A stretch of DNA of 22,411 nt, from contig DUQT01000242.1 in NCBI GenBank assembly GCA_012837655.1, positions 1 through 22,411 of the forward strand, written 5' to 3'. Positions 1-7,422 of the stretch are shown here, one piece after another (position 1 is the first letter of the stretch; each line of letters opens with the position of its first letter). The DNA is from Actinomyces sp. Its GTDB lineage: Bacteria; Actinomycetota; Actinomycetes; Actinomycetales; Actinomycetaceae. The notes beneath the pieces are model-generated. The model had not been told where the DNA came from. It ran no database searches and saw only the letters and a program-made list of their open reading frames with translations. The position numbers were made by a program, and so were the translations under genes.

Positions 1-1010
1 AGTCCCTGACCGATCGTGAAGAATGCGCCACCCAGGCCGGCAAGTGCACCGCCCAGCAGGACGTTCCTCCAGCGGGTACGGTTCACGTTAATACCGACGG
101 TGTCAGCAGCACGCGGGTGTTCACCACACGCGCGCATACGCAGACCCCAACGGGAGTTAAACACCATGAACTGCAGCACGATGACCGAGATGAACATGAT
201 GTAAACCAGGATCGACTGGTTGAACAGGATCGGGCCGATCACCGGAACATCCGCAAGGAACGGAATCTTCAGGTTCGGTAGGCGGTTGATCGAGTTCAGT
301 TCTGCGGCGTTGAACTTCAACACCGTGGAGAACAGGAACGAGGTCAAACCAAGCACCAGCATGTTCAAAACCACACCCACAATAATGTGGTCCGTGCGGA
401 AGTTAATCGTGAACAGTGCCAGCAGCGCGCCAACCAGAGCACCCGCAATCGGGGCGCCAATCAGGCCGACGTAGGCGTTTCCTGCAATCGATGCAACAAC
501 TGCGCCCATGAAAGCTCCGAATAGGAGCTGACCTTCAATTGCGATGTTGATAATGCCGGAGCGTTCGTTGACCACACCGGACAGTGCGCCGAACACCAGC
601 GGTGTCGCGAACGCCAAAGCACCGGTCAGTAGTGAAACTGCGGGCAGGTGCGCTCCCTTTCCAGCAACTGTGGAAAGCAGGAACGAAATAACGAACGGGA
701 CGGCCACCGCTACCAGCAACCAACCGTTAATCGACTTGCGGCTAACGGCCAGGTACCAAACGTAAGCGGTTACGCCAACGGCAATCAGCGCCATTATCCA
801 GGTCACTGGACCGGAAGGCACTGGCGTGGATGGAATTTCAAACCAGGAGGTCGCTCCCGCCCACGACACCATTGCAGTTCCCTTAGTGGTGAAAGCAATC
901 AGCACCGTTAGAACTGCCATCACAGTGGTAGCGATCGGGTCGCGCCACTGCATCTTCAGCCGGATATCAGAGTCCGGCAATGCATCAGCTTTTACAGCTT
1001 CAGTACTCAC
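1..1010 (-). CDS. BMP-type nucleoside ABC transporter, second permease (YufQ-like), C-terminus cut by window edge
   Basis: This is an inner-membrane permease subunit of a nucleoside importer. About 336 residues are visible with no stop before the window edge, so the C-terminus is missing. The start is GTG at 1010, which overlaps the stop of the preceding permease in a GTGA junction, giving translational coupling. The N-terminus is cytoplasmic and charged, followed by many hydrophobic segments. Two stretches are typical of this permease family: VNERSGIINIAIEGQLLFGA and, late in the visible part, GEHPRAADTVGINV, the cytoplasmic coupling region that contacts the ATPase. The partner permease carries the matching GANPNAARTAGISV, so the two would form a heterodimer. 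In related actinobacterial operons nucleoside-salvage enzymes often follow; here that part would lie beyond the left edge, so this is inference only. Substrate specificity is by family. Confidence 0.93.
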   Translation of the reverse strand, partial: MSTEAVKADALPDSDIRLKMQWRDPIATTVMAVLTVLIAFTTKGTAMVSWAGATSWFEIPSTPVPSGPVTWIMALIAVGVTAYVWYLAVSRKSINGWLLVAVAVPFVISFLLSTVAGKGAHLPAVSLLTGALAFATPLVFGALSGVVNERSGIINIAIEGQLLFGAFMGAVVASIAGNAYVGLIGAPIAGALVGALLALFTINFRTDHIIVGVVLNMLVLGLTSFLFSTVLKFNAAELNSINRLPNLKIPFLADVPVIGPILFNQSILVYIMFISVIVLQFMVFNSRWGLRMRACGEHPRAADTVGINVNRTRWRNVLLGGALAGLGGAFFTIGQG

Positions 1011-2329
1011 TTGGACTCCTCCTTCTGAACCTTGTCTGCGGAAGCACGCTCTGCGGTCTTGCGCTTCTCGCGGTAGTACAGCACCGCTTCAGATGCAGCG
1101 ATCAGCAAAACGATGACTGCCTGCGTCACCTGGACGATGTCGACCGGGATACCGGCCGCGGCCTGCATTGTCGAACCACCAGCTGCCAGCGCACCAAACA
1201 AGATGCCTGCCAGCACGGTTCCAAGCGGCCTGGACTTACCAAGTAGCGCAACCGTGATCGCGTCAAATCCGTAGGAGCCTGCAGTACCTGTAGTTAGGAA
1301 GCGTTCCGTTCCAAGTACTGGAGCGGTACCAGCCAAACCTGCCAGAGCACCGGAAATCACGAGCGTTAGGAAAATAACGCGCGGAACAGAAATACCGGCG
1401 GTACGAGCAGCGTTGGGGTTCGCGCCCGCGGCACGCAGTTCGAATCCGAAGGTGGAGCGTTCCAGTAGCCACCACACGAAGAAGGCAGCGAGGATCGCGA
1501 TGATGAACGACAGGTCCAGACGGTAGTTGTTACCCAGCAGGTGCGGGTAGGCTGCCGTGTCCTGAACGTACATTGACTTACCCGCGGTGCCGTCACCCTT
1601 CATGAACTCCTTCTTTAGAGTCCATCCCAGGAACAGCAGCGCAATCGAGTTCAGCATGATCGTTACGATCACTTCGTTTGCGCCCGCCTTAGCCTTTAGC
1701 AGGCCGGGTATGCCTCCCCAAAGAGCGCCACCAATAATCGCGAACAGCATCGCGACGATCAGGTGGAGGACGATGGGCAGGTGTAGGTGAATACCAGCCA
1801 GAGTACCGACCAGGGCACCCATAATCAGCTGTCCCTGAACACCAATGTTGAACAGGCCCGCGCGGAACGAAACCGCGATTGCCAGACCAGCGATGATTAA
1901 GGGAACGGATCGCGTCAAGGTTTCAAACAGGGGTTTGATACCAGCTGCGAAAGTATTCGCCTCATAGTTGTAGATCGAGCCTCTAAACAGTGATGAGAAG
2001 AAGCTTTGGAAAGTTGCGCCAGCTTCTGCGAAGAAGTCCGACGGCCGGGCAAACAGGTAACCGGCAGTCCGTTGCACATCCTGGTCAAACAGGACGACAA
2101 TCAGCGCACCAATAATCAATGCAGCGGCAATAGCGCCCAGAATAATTCCAGAGTTAATGCTGAAAATACGCTGCAGAATGCGGTTACCAAGCGGCGGTTG
2201 CTCCGGTGTTTCCGTGTTCTTCTTTGGCTCTGGTTCCGGAGATTCCCTCCGGGCCGCTTCCTGCGGCGTTCCAGGGCCCTGAGGAGTCAACCCGTCCTCT
2301 GTGGGCTTGGGATTAGGTCCCTGAGTCAT
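1007..2329 (-). CDS. BMP-type nucleoside ABC transporter, first permease (YufP-like)
   Basis: This 440-residue membrane permease is one half of the nucleoside import channel. Residues 1 to about 55 form a hydrophilic, proline- and glutamate-rich cytoplasmic extension that is longer than in many relatives. A hydrophobic core with roughly nine to ten membrane segments follows. The motif GLFNIGVQGQLIMGAL near residue 160 and GANPNAARTAGISV near residue 305 mark the YufP/RbsC-like permease family. The C-terminus is charged and probably cytoplasmic. The ATG at 2329 shares one base with the TAA stop of the ATPase gene (a TAATG junction), and the gene's own stop overlaps the GTG of the second permease by four bases, so ATPase and both permeases are almost certainly made from one coupled mRNA. 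Confidence 0.95.
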   Translation of the reverse strand: MTQGPNPKPTEDGLTPQGPGTPQEAARRESPEPEPKKNTETPEQPPLGNRILQRIFSINSGIILGAIAAALIIGALIVVLFDQDVQRTAGYLFARPSDFFAEAGATFQSFFSSLFRGSIYNYEANTFAAGIKPLFETLTRSVPLIIAGLAIAVSFRAGLFNIGVQGQLIMGALVGTLAGIHLHLPIVLHLIVAMLFAIIGGALWGGIPGLLKAKAGANEVIVTIMLNSIALLFLGWTLKKEFMKGDGTAGKSMYVQDTAAYPHLLGNNYRLDLSFIIAILAAFFVWWLLERSTFGFELRAAGANPNAARTAGISVPRVIFLTLVISGALAGLAGTAPVLGTERFLTTGTAGSYGFDAITVALLGKSRPLGTVLAGILFGALAAGGSTMQAAAGIPVDIVQVTQAVIVLLIAASEAVLYYREKRKTAERASADKVQKEESK

Positions 2330-3885
2330 TAGTCAACCTCCTCAATTCTCAGTGTCTCGTCGGACGCCTGCTCCTGCGCTTCTTCAAGCGGTACTCCAGC
2401 CATCATTAGGCCGAGGACGGAGCGGGGCGTGCCCGCGGGGACAATGCCCACGATCTTGCCGCGATACATCACAGCAATTCGGTCAGCCAGAGCATCGACC
2501 TCGTCAAGCTCCGTTGAAATAACCAACACTGCAGTGTGGTTGTCACGTTCTTCAACGATGCGCTTGTAAACGAACTCGATGGATCCGACGTCGAGACCAC
2601 GAGTGGGTTGGGAGGCAACTAGTGCTTCCAGTGGACGGGACAGCTCGCGAGCCAAAATCGCCTTCTGTGCGTTACCGCCTGAAAGGGTCGAAATTGGGTC
2701 GTGAATCGAAGTTACGCGAACGTCGAACGTGTCGCGCAGCTTCTCCGCGTGCTTTTCAATCACGTCGGGCTTCATGTTGATGCCCTTCGCAAATGGTTTT
2801 TGATCGTACTGATCAAGAATCATGTTTTCCGCGATTGTGAAAGACGCGATCATGCCGTCGGTGGAGCGGTCTTCCGGAACGAAGCCGAGGCCGTGGTTCT
2901 GCAGACGCTCCTTAATGGTGAACTTGGCCAGATCCTCACCGCTGATCTTCACTGAGCCCGAGTTGGGTTCAATGTTGCCCAGGATGGCTTCAGCAAGTTC
3001 GGTTTGGCCGTTACCCTGCACGCCTGCAACACAGACGATCTCGCCCTTGCGAACGTCTAGGCTCACGCGGTCAAGCAGGGTTTGTCCATCTTCTGAAACC
3101 ACTGACAGGTCATTAACAGAAAGGCCAACTTCGCCCAGGTCGGGTTCGTCTTTTTCGACGTCCAAGCTGACGGGGCGGCCAACCATTTGGGATGCCAGTT
3201 CTTTTTCAGTGGATTCTGGTGATGCTTCGCCAACGACTTTTCCGCGGCGGATGACCGTGATCCGGTCTGCTACCGCGCGGACTTCGCGAAGCTTGTGAGT
3301 GATGAACACGATTGAGGTTCCAGCTTCTTTCAGCTGGACCATGATGTCCATCAACTCGTCGGTTTCTTGCGGTGTTAGCACGGCGGTGGGTTCGTCAAGA
3401 ATCAGAACCTTCGCTTCGCGTGACAGCGCCTTAATGATTTCTACGCGCTGCTGAGCACCTACGGGAAGGTCCTCAACGATTGCACGTGGGTTGATGTCGA
3501 AGCCGAAGCGGGCAGAAAGCTCGTTAACGAGTTTGCCTGCTTTGGCTTTGTTGATAATGCCGAGAGGTCCGGTTGGCTCATAGCCGAGTGCTACTGACTC
3601 AGCTACAGAAAATACGGGGACCAACATGAAGTGCTGGTGAACCATGCCGATGCCTGCGGCAACGGCGTCACCAGGACCTCGGAAACGAACCGGCTTATCG
3701 TCGATGAGGATTTCCCCACCGTCGGGTTGGTAGAGGCCATAAAGTACGTTCATCAAGGTAGATTTACCCGCACCATTCTCACCGAGCAGGGCGTGGATTT
3801 CGCCCGGCTCGATTGTGAGATTGATGTTGTCGTTTGCAACCAGCGGGCCAAACACCTTGGTGATGCCTCGAAGTTCGAGTTTCAC
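2329..3885 (-). CDS. BMP-type nucleoside ABC transporter, double ATP-binding protein (YufO-like)
   Basis: This cytoplasmic ATPase of 518 residues powers the nucleoside importer and contains two fused ABC domains. In the first half the Walker A is GENGAGKST (35-43), the signature is the variant LPVGAQQ (about 140-146), and Walker B with its catalytic Glu is KVLILDEPT (159-167). The second half has a degenerate Walker A (GVQGNGQTEL, about 289-298), a canonical LSGGNAQK signature and an SQPTRGLD Walker B region lacking the catalytic Glu. This asymmetric pattern is normal for the YufO/RbsA/MglA group, with one competent and one degenerate ATP site. The start is GTG at 3885, with AAGGA about 9 bases upstream. 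The gene follows the lipoprotein gene after a 105-base gap holding a strong hairpin, and its stop overlaps the permease start. Confidence 0.96.
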   Translation of the reverse strand: MKLELRGITKVFGPLVANDNINLTIEPGEIHALLGENGAGKSTLMNVLYGLYQPDGGEILIDDKPVRFRGPGDAVAAGIGMVHQHFMLVPVFSVAESVALGYEPTGPLGIINKAKAGKLVNELSARFGFDINPRAIVEDLPVGAQQRVEIIKALSREAKVLILDEPTAVLTPQETDELMDIMVQLKEAGTSIVFITHKLREVRAVADRITVIRRGKVVGEASPESTEKELASQMVGRPVSLDVEKDEPDLGEVGLSVNDLSVVSEDGQTLLDRVSLDVRKGEIVCVAGVQGNGQTELAEAILGNIEPNSGSVKISGEDLAKFTIKERLQNHGLGFVPEDRSTDGMIASFTIAENMILDQYDQKPFAKGINMKPDVIEKHAEKLRDTFDVRVTSIHDPISTLSGGNAQKAILARELSRPLEALVASQPTRGLDVGSIEFVYKRIVEERDNHTAVLVISTELDEVDALADRIAVMYRGKIVGIVPAGTPRSVLGLMMAGVPLEEAQEQASDETLRIEEVD

Positions 3886-3931
3886 GAGTGTTTTCCTTAA
3901 TACTGGGATTAAGGCATCTGAATACGCGGAA

Positions 3932-3965
3932 GATAGGCCCGGGTCTCCAAGGTCCCGGGCCTATC
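3932..3965 (-). terminator. Intercistronic hairpin between the BMP lipoprotein and its ATPase gene
   Basis: A perfect 12-bp inverted repeat (GATAGGCCCGGG and its complement) encloses a 10-base loop. It lies 25 bases after the lipoprotein stop. In the direction of transcription it is not followed by a T-run, so it is more likely a partial terminator or a structure protecting the lipoprotein mRNA end than a full stop. Hairpins at this place commonly set a higher level of binding protein than of channel. Confidence 0.6.
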
Positions 3966-3990
3966 GAAATCGCTCTTCAGAGCCCTAATG

Positions 3991-5079
3991 TTACGGCTGG
4001 TTGGGAGTTTCGACGACAATCTCGCCAGAGATGATCTGTTCCTTGATCTTCTCGACGCCGTCCTTCAGTTCCTGCGGGACCTTGTCTTCAAAGTCGTGGA
4101 ACGGAGCGATGGATACGCCACCGTTCTCCAGGTCTCCAACGTACTGTTCGGAGGTCCAGTCGCCGTCGACTACCAGCTTAATGGTGTCAAATACTGCTGC
4201 ACCGATCTCCTTAACCACGGAGGTCAGGATGTACTGGCCGGACTCAGGCTGGGTCTCGTAGCCGTCAGCGTCAACCCAGACGACCATGACGCCCGGGTTC
4301 TCGGAAGCGGCAGCTAGCGTGCCTGCACCAACCGGACCAGCGACCGGCATGATGACGTCGACGCCCTGGTCGATCAGCTGGTTAGAGAACGTCTGGCCCT
4401 TAGCAACGTCGGAGAAGTCACCGGTTGCCATGCCGTCCTGAGCTTCCTTGCTCCAGCCGATCAGCTGAACGTCAGTGGAGTTCTCCTCGTTGTACTTCTT
4501 CATGCCGTCTTCGAAACCGTCAGAGAAGATCTGGGTACTCGGGAGAGCCATACCCAGGAAGCTTCCGATCTTTCCGGTCTCGGTCATACCTGCAGCAACG
4601 TAGCCTGCAAGGTAGCTTGCTTCAGCAGTGTTAAATACGAGTGCGCGGGCGTTTTCCGGCTGATCGTTGAAACCGGCGTCAACGAGAGCGAACTTAATGT
4701 CCGGGTTCTCCTTAGCCTTTGTTTCTAGCTGGTCAGCCATCTTGAAGCCAACGCCGATGATGATGTCGCAGCCATCGGAAATTAGTGCGTTCAGGTTCGG
4801 CTCAAAGTCGGCGTCCGAGTTTGATTCCGTCGTTGAGATTTCGACACCGAGTTCCTTTTCTGCACGCTGCAGTCCCTCATAGCCGGACTGGTTGAACGAC
4901 TTGTCATCAAAGCCGCCCTCGTCCGAGACCATACAGGCCTTTACATCTACCGACTCTGCGGCTGTTTCATTAGTGTCGCCATTGCCGGAAGACGTATTTT
5001 CCTCCGGAGCGGAGCCGCATGCGCCCAGCATCAGTGCTGTGGCTGCTGCAAACGCGGCTACCTTAATCGAATTCTTCAC
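3991..5079 (-). CDS. BMP family ABC transporter substrate-binding lipoprotein (nucleoside binding)
   Basis: This membrane-anchored extracytoplasmic lipoprotein of 362 residues captures nucleosides and delivers them to the two permeases. From the chosen GTG start the N-terminus has a short basic region, a hydrophobic stretch (AAFAAATALM) and the lipobox LGAC, with Cys21 as the lipidated residue. An acidic, Ser/Asn-rich linker follows, then the PnrA/BMP fold with the family stretches DEGGFDDKSFNQSGYEG, CDIIIGVGFKMADQ and VMPVAGPVGAGTLAA. An upstream ATG at 5157 would add 26 residues ahead of the signal peptide and has no good ribosome site; the GTG at 5079 has AGGAGG four bases upstream and is preferred. 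It is the first gene of the importer operon, with a predicted promoter at 5163-5191. Confidence 0.95.
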   Translation of the reverse strand: MKNSIKVAAFAAATALMLGACGSAPEENTSSGNGDTNETAAESVDVKACMVSDEGGFDDKSFNQSGYEGLQRAEKELGVEISTTESNSDADFEPNLNALISDGCDIIIGVGFKMADQLETKAKENPDIKFALVDAGFNDQPENARALVFNTAEASYLAGYVAAGMTETGKIGSFLGMALPSTQIFSDGFEDGMKKYNEENSTDVQLIGWSKEAQDGMATGDFSDVAKGQTFSNQLIDQGVDVIMPVAGPVGAGTLAAASENPGVMVVWVDADGYETQPESGQYILTSVVKEIGAAVFDTIKLVVDGDWTSEQYVGDLENGGVSIAPFHDFEDKVPQELKDGVEKIKEQIISGEIVVETPNQP

Positions 5080-5083
5080 AGTT

Positions 5084-5089
5084 CCTCCT
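5084..5089 (-). promoter_or_regulatory. Ribosome binding site deciding the GTG start of the BMP lipoprotein
   Basis: A perfect AGGAGG on the minus strand stands four bases before the GTG at 5079. It places the start directly before a normal lipoprotein signal peptide and argues against the ATG at 5157. Confidence 0.8.
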
Positions 5090-5162
5090 GTGGGATGGTT
5101 ACTAGTCAGATACGAGTCTCCCCCTAGAGGTTCGATTCGGGGTCCGCTCGCGTGCATAGAAC

Positions 5163-5191
5163 AGTCTAACGAAAAGATTTACGAGTGTCGT
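5163..5191 (-). promoter_or_regulatory. Predicted sigma70-type promoter of the BMP importer operon
   Basis: On the minus strand ACGACA (5191-5186) and TAGACT (5168-5163) are separated by exactly 17 bases, each matching four of six consensus positions. Transcription would begin near 5156, leaving a leader of about 75 bases before the GTG. I see no recognisable riboswitch in that leader. This is a pattern match only. Confidence 0.4.
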
Positions 5192-5283
5192 TCTTTGAGC
5201 GGTTTTGTAATCGTCCAGTGACCTTTTCCATTTTTTCATGCCCGAGGGCGGGGCTTGGTGAAGGTTTTTGGACTGCTAGAACC

Positions 5284-5473
5284 AAATTTCACGCTGAACA
5301 TATACGAAATTTGAAGTTTGACCGCCAGCCGCGCCCTCGAAAATTCCACGTTGAGACTATAAAGATTGCGCGCAACGACCAACCACGCCCGCGGAATTCT
5401 CGCGACGAAACCATAGAACTGGACGCGCGCATTAGAGGCAAGTGTTCGACGCCCTCAAGACTTCCACGTGAAA
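5284..5473. repeat. Degenerate tandem repeat in the non-coding gap between the BMP operon and rplY
   Basis: The 497-base gap 5080-5576 holds no gene I can support. Besides the promoter at its left and the rplY terminator at its right, it carries four related units. They begin near 5284 (AAATTTCACGCTGAACATA), 5341 (AAATTCCACGTTGAGACTA), 5395 (AATTCTCGCGACGAAACCAT) and 5459 (GACTTCCACGTGAAAA), with spacings of roughly 57, 54 and 65 bases. Units 2 and 4 are each preceded by CGCCCTC, and unit 3 by CGCCCGCGG. Another piece with CCCGAGGGCGGGGC lies at about 5241. The core resembles the repeat at 18977-19073. Confidence 0.6.
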
Positions 5474-5517
5474 ACAAAAAAGGTGGGTTCCAATATCGCG
5501 TGATATTGGAACCCACC
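5471..5517 (-). terminator. Intrinsic terminator of rplY
   Basis: A perfect 16-bp inverted repeat (arms 5482-5497 and 5502-5517) with a 4-base loop is followed, on the minus strand, by a T-rich run (complement of the A-run 5471-5481). It stands about 60 bases past the rplY stop, which makes it a textbook terminator. Confidence 0.93.
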
Positions 5518-5576
5518 CTCAGTTTTGCTGTGCCTAGGCGGCTAGCGAATCAGGTTTAGGTTGCAAAAGGACGAGA

Positions 5577-6221
5577 TTACTCTTCGCCTTCTGCTGCCTC
5601 TTCCTCTTCGCCCTCTTCGCCTTCAGCTTCTTCGCCTTCAGCCTCGGCATCTTCGTCAGCTTCTTCAGGCTCCGGAATCTCTTCCGGAACGACGATGGAG
5701 GCCAGGACTTCTTCTTCGTCCAGCTGGTGGGTGACGCCCTCGGGCATCTGCAGAGCGGAAGCGTAAACAACGTCGCCTTCGTCGAGGCCCTCGATCGAAA
5801 CTTCGAGGTGCTCCGGAATGTCGATTACAGGAGCTTCGACCAGAATCTCGAAGTGCTCCTGGTTGACGACGGTGCCCTGGACGGACTCGCCGGTAAGTAC
5901 CAGTGGAACTTCAACCTCAACGGTTTCGTCACGGCGCACTGCGAACAGGTCCATGTGAAGAATGTCGCGACGAACCGGGTGACGCTGGATGTCCTTTACA
6001 AGAGCTAGCTGCTCCTTGCCGTCAAACGCGAGGTTTACTAGAGCGTTGACGTTGTCCTTAACAAGCAGGAATGCTTCGTGACCGGGTAGGTCTACGTGTA
6101 CCGGGTCAATAGCGTCGGAGTAGACAACTGCCGGAACCAGACCGGCACGACGAGCGCGACGTGATGCTCCCTTGCCGAACTCGGTGCGGGCAGTCACTTC
6201 CATGCGCGTAATTTCAGCCAT
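5577..6221 (-). CDS. rplY: 50S ribosomal protein L25/general stress protein Ctc
   Basis: This 214-residue 5S-rRNA-binding ribosomal protein is of the long Ctc type. Residues 1-95 are the L25 beta-barrel (start MAEITRMEVTARTEFGKGAS, then RRARRAGLVPAVVY). Residues 100-185 are the TL5/Ctc C-terminal domain (EVEVPLVLTGES, ILVEAPVIDIPEHLEVSIEGL). The last 35 or so residues are a disordered tail made almost only of Glu, Ala and Gly, as often seen in actinobacterial Ctc. The ATG at 6221 has AGGAGG five bases upstream, better than the start at 6254, which adds 11 unrelated residues. The gene lies downstream of prs but is separated from it by a terminator, so expression probably uses read-through or a promoter I could not define. 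Its own terminator follows at 5471-5517. Confidence 0.95.
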   Translation of the reverse strand: MAEITRMEVTARTEFGKGASRRARRAGLVPAVVYSDAIDPVHVDLPGHEAFLLVKDNVNALVNLAFDGKEQLALVKDIQRHPVRRDILHMDLFAVRRDETVEVEVPLVLTGESVQGTVVNQEHFEILVEAPVIDIPEHLEVSIEGLDEGDVVYASALQMPEGVTHQLDEEEVLASIVVPEEIPEPEEADEDAEAEGEEAEGEEGEEEEAAEGEE

Positions 6222-6274
6222 TTGATCCTCCTGGGATCTGTAGTAGTTACTCAACCCCGGGAAGGTGCGCGGTA

Positions 6275-6305
6275 GAAAAACGAAACGGCCCGTTGCAACG
6301 GGCCG
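6275..6305 (-). terminator. Intrinsic terminator downstream of prs
   Basis: A perfect 20-base palindrome (arms CGGCCCGTT and AACGGGCCG, 6286-6305) is followed on the minus strand by TTTCGTTTTTC. It lies about 120 bases past the prs stop and shortly before rplY, so it would separate the glmU-prs transcript from rplY. Confidence 0.85.
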
Positions 6306-6426
6306 CGTCGATTCAAGACCGAACGCCTAGTCGATAACGGCAACTTCAACTGCGAATCCGAAATATAACTCTCAGACTGCTAGTCTTGGTCGCCCTCGCC
6401 GAGGCAACTCGATCATATTAGCGCAA

Positions 6427-7407
6427 TTAGGATGCGCCGTCGAATAGCGAGGTCACAGATCCATCGTCAAATACCTCACGAATTGCACGTGCAAGCAGTG
6501 GTGCGATGGAAAGGACCGTGAGCTTGTCGAAGCGCTTGGAAGGCACGATCGGCAGGGTGTCTGTTACGACGACTTCGCGAGCGCCGCATTCAGATAGGCG
6601 TGCGGTTGCCGGGTCAGATAGAACGCCGTGTGTTGCGACGACGATGACGTCCTTTGCGCCGGATGCCTTGAGAACCTTAACGGCCTCCGCAATCGTGCCG
6701 CCGGTGTCAATCAGGTCGTCGACCAGGACGCACTCGCGTCCTTCAACGTCACCAACAACGCGGTTTGCCACAGCTACGTTTGGACGGCTCGTGTCGCGCG
6801 TCTTGTGGATGAAGGCAAGGGGCGCGCCGCCCAGCTTGTTTGCCCACTTCTCTGCGACACGGATACGGCCGGCGTCGGGCGATACGACCGCCACGTTGGA
6901 TAGGTCAACGCGGGTGCGTACATAGTCCACCAGGACGGGCATTGCCCACAGGTGGTCAACCGGACCATTGAAGAAGCCCTGCGCCTGGGCTGCGTGCAGG
7001 TCAACGGACATCAGCCGGTCAGCGCCAGCAGTCTTAAACAGGTCGGCCATCAGGCGCGCCGAGATCGGCTCACGCCCAAGGTGCTTCTTATCCTGGCGCG
7101 CATAGGGGTAGAAAGGTACGACGACAGTGATCCGCTTAGCTGATGCACGCTTGAGCGCATCAATCATGATCAGTTGTTCCATCACCCACTGGTTAATTGG
7201 ATCCGTGTGGGACTGGATGACAAACGCGTCACAGCCGCGAACTGATTCATTGAAACGCACGTAGATTTCGCCGTTTGCGAAGTCGTATGCGGTGGTGGGT
7301 AGCAGATCAATGTTGAGCTCACGCCCAACATCTTGAGCGAGTTGCGGATGCGCACGACCCGACACCAAGATAAGTCGCTTTTCACCGGTGGTGATGATTC
7401 CAGTCAA
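6427..7407 (-). CDS. prs: Ribose-phosphate pyrophosphokinase (PRPP synthetase)
   Basis: This cytoplasmic enzyme of 326 residues transfers pyrophosphate from ATP to ribose 5-phosphate, giving PRPP for nucleotide, His, Trp and NAD synthesis. Family motifs are complete: YARQDKK (102-108), the metal/ATP region DLHAAQAQGFF (136-146), SPDAGR (176-181) and the PRPP-binding loop VLVDDLIDTGGT (227-238), as in class I enzymes. The start is a TTG at 7407. There is no earlier in-frame ATG or GTG, AGGAG lies eight bases upstream, and starting there gives the usual N-terminus. The gap to glmU is only 15 bases and the ribosome site lies in it, so glmU and prs are cotranscribed. Confidence 0.97.
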   Translation of the reverse strand: MTGIITTGEKRLILVSGRAHPQLAQDVGRELNIDLLPTTAYDFANGEIYVRFNESVRGCDAFVIQSHTDPINQWVMEQLIMIDALKRASAKRITVVVPFYPYARQDKKHLGREPISARLMADLFKTAGADRLMSVDLHAAQAQGFFNGPVDHLWAMPVLVDYVRTRVDLSNVAVVSPDAGRIRVAEKWANKLGGAPLAFIHKTRDTSRPNVAVANRVVGDVEGRECVLVDDLIDTGGTIAEAVKVLKASGAKDVIVVATHGVLSDPATARLSECGAREVVVTDTLPIVPSKRFDKLTVLSIAPLLARAIREVFDDGSVTSLFDGAS

Positions 7408-7422
7408 CTTTCTAACTCCTAT

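Noticed and set aside
2329..3885. Loss of function in the second ABC domain of the importer ATPase, since its Walker A is degenerate
   Set aside because: An asymmetric, partly degenerate second half is normal in the YufO/RbsA/MglA group.
5080..5160. Purine or other riboswitch in the leader of the importer operon
   Set aside because: The leader of about 75 bases shows no paired core or conserved junction of a known riboswitch class, only a weak CCCC/GGGG pairing.
5185..5559. A 124-residue plus-strand ORF in the gap before rplY, with an internally repeated sequence
   Set aside because: It has no ribosome site, its repeats follow the DNA repeat array, and its end runs through the rplY terminator. 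The composition is unlike a real gene. It is kept only as an alternative reading of the repeat finding.
6306..6426. A separate rplY promoter or small RNA between prs and its terminator
   Set aside because: A TATATT occurs, but no matching -35 box, and any transcript would meet the terminator at 6275-6305 before rplY.
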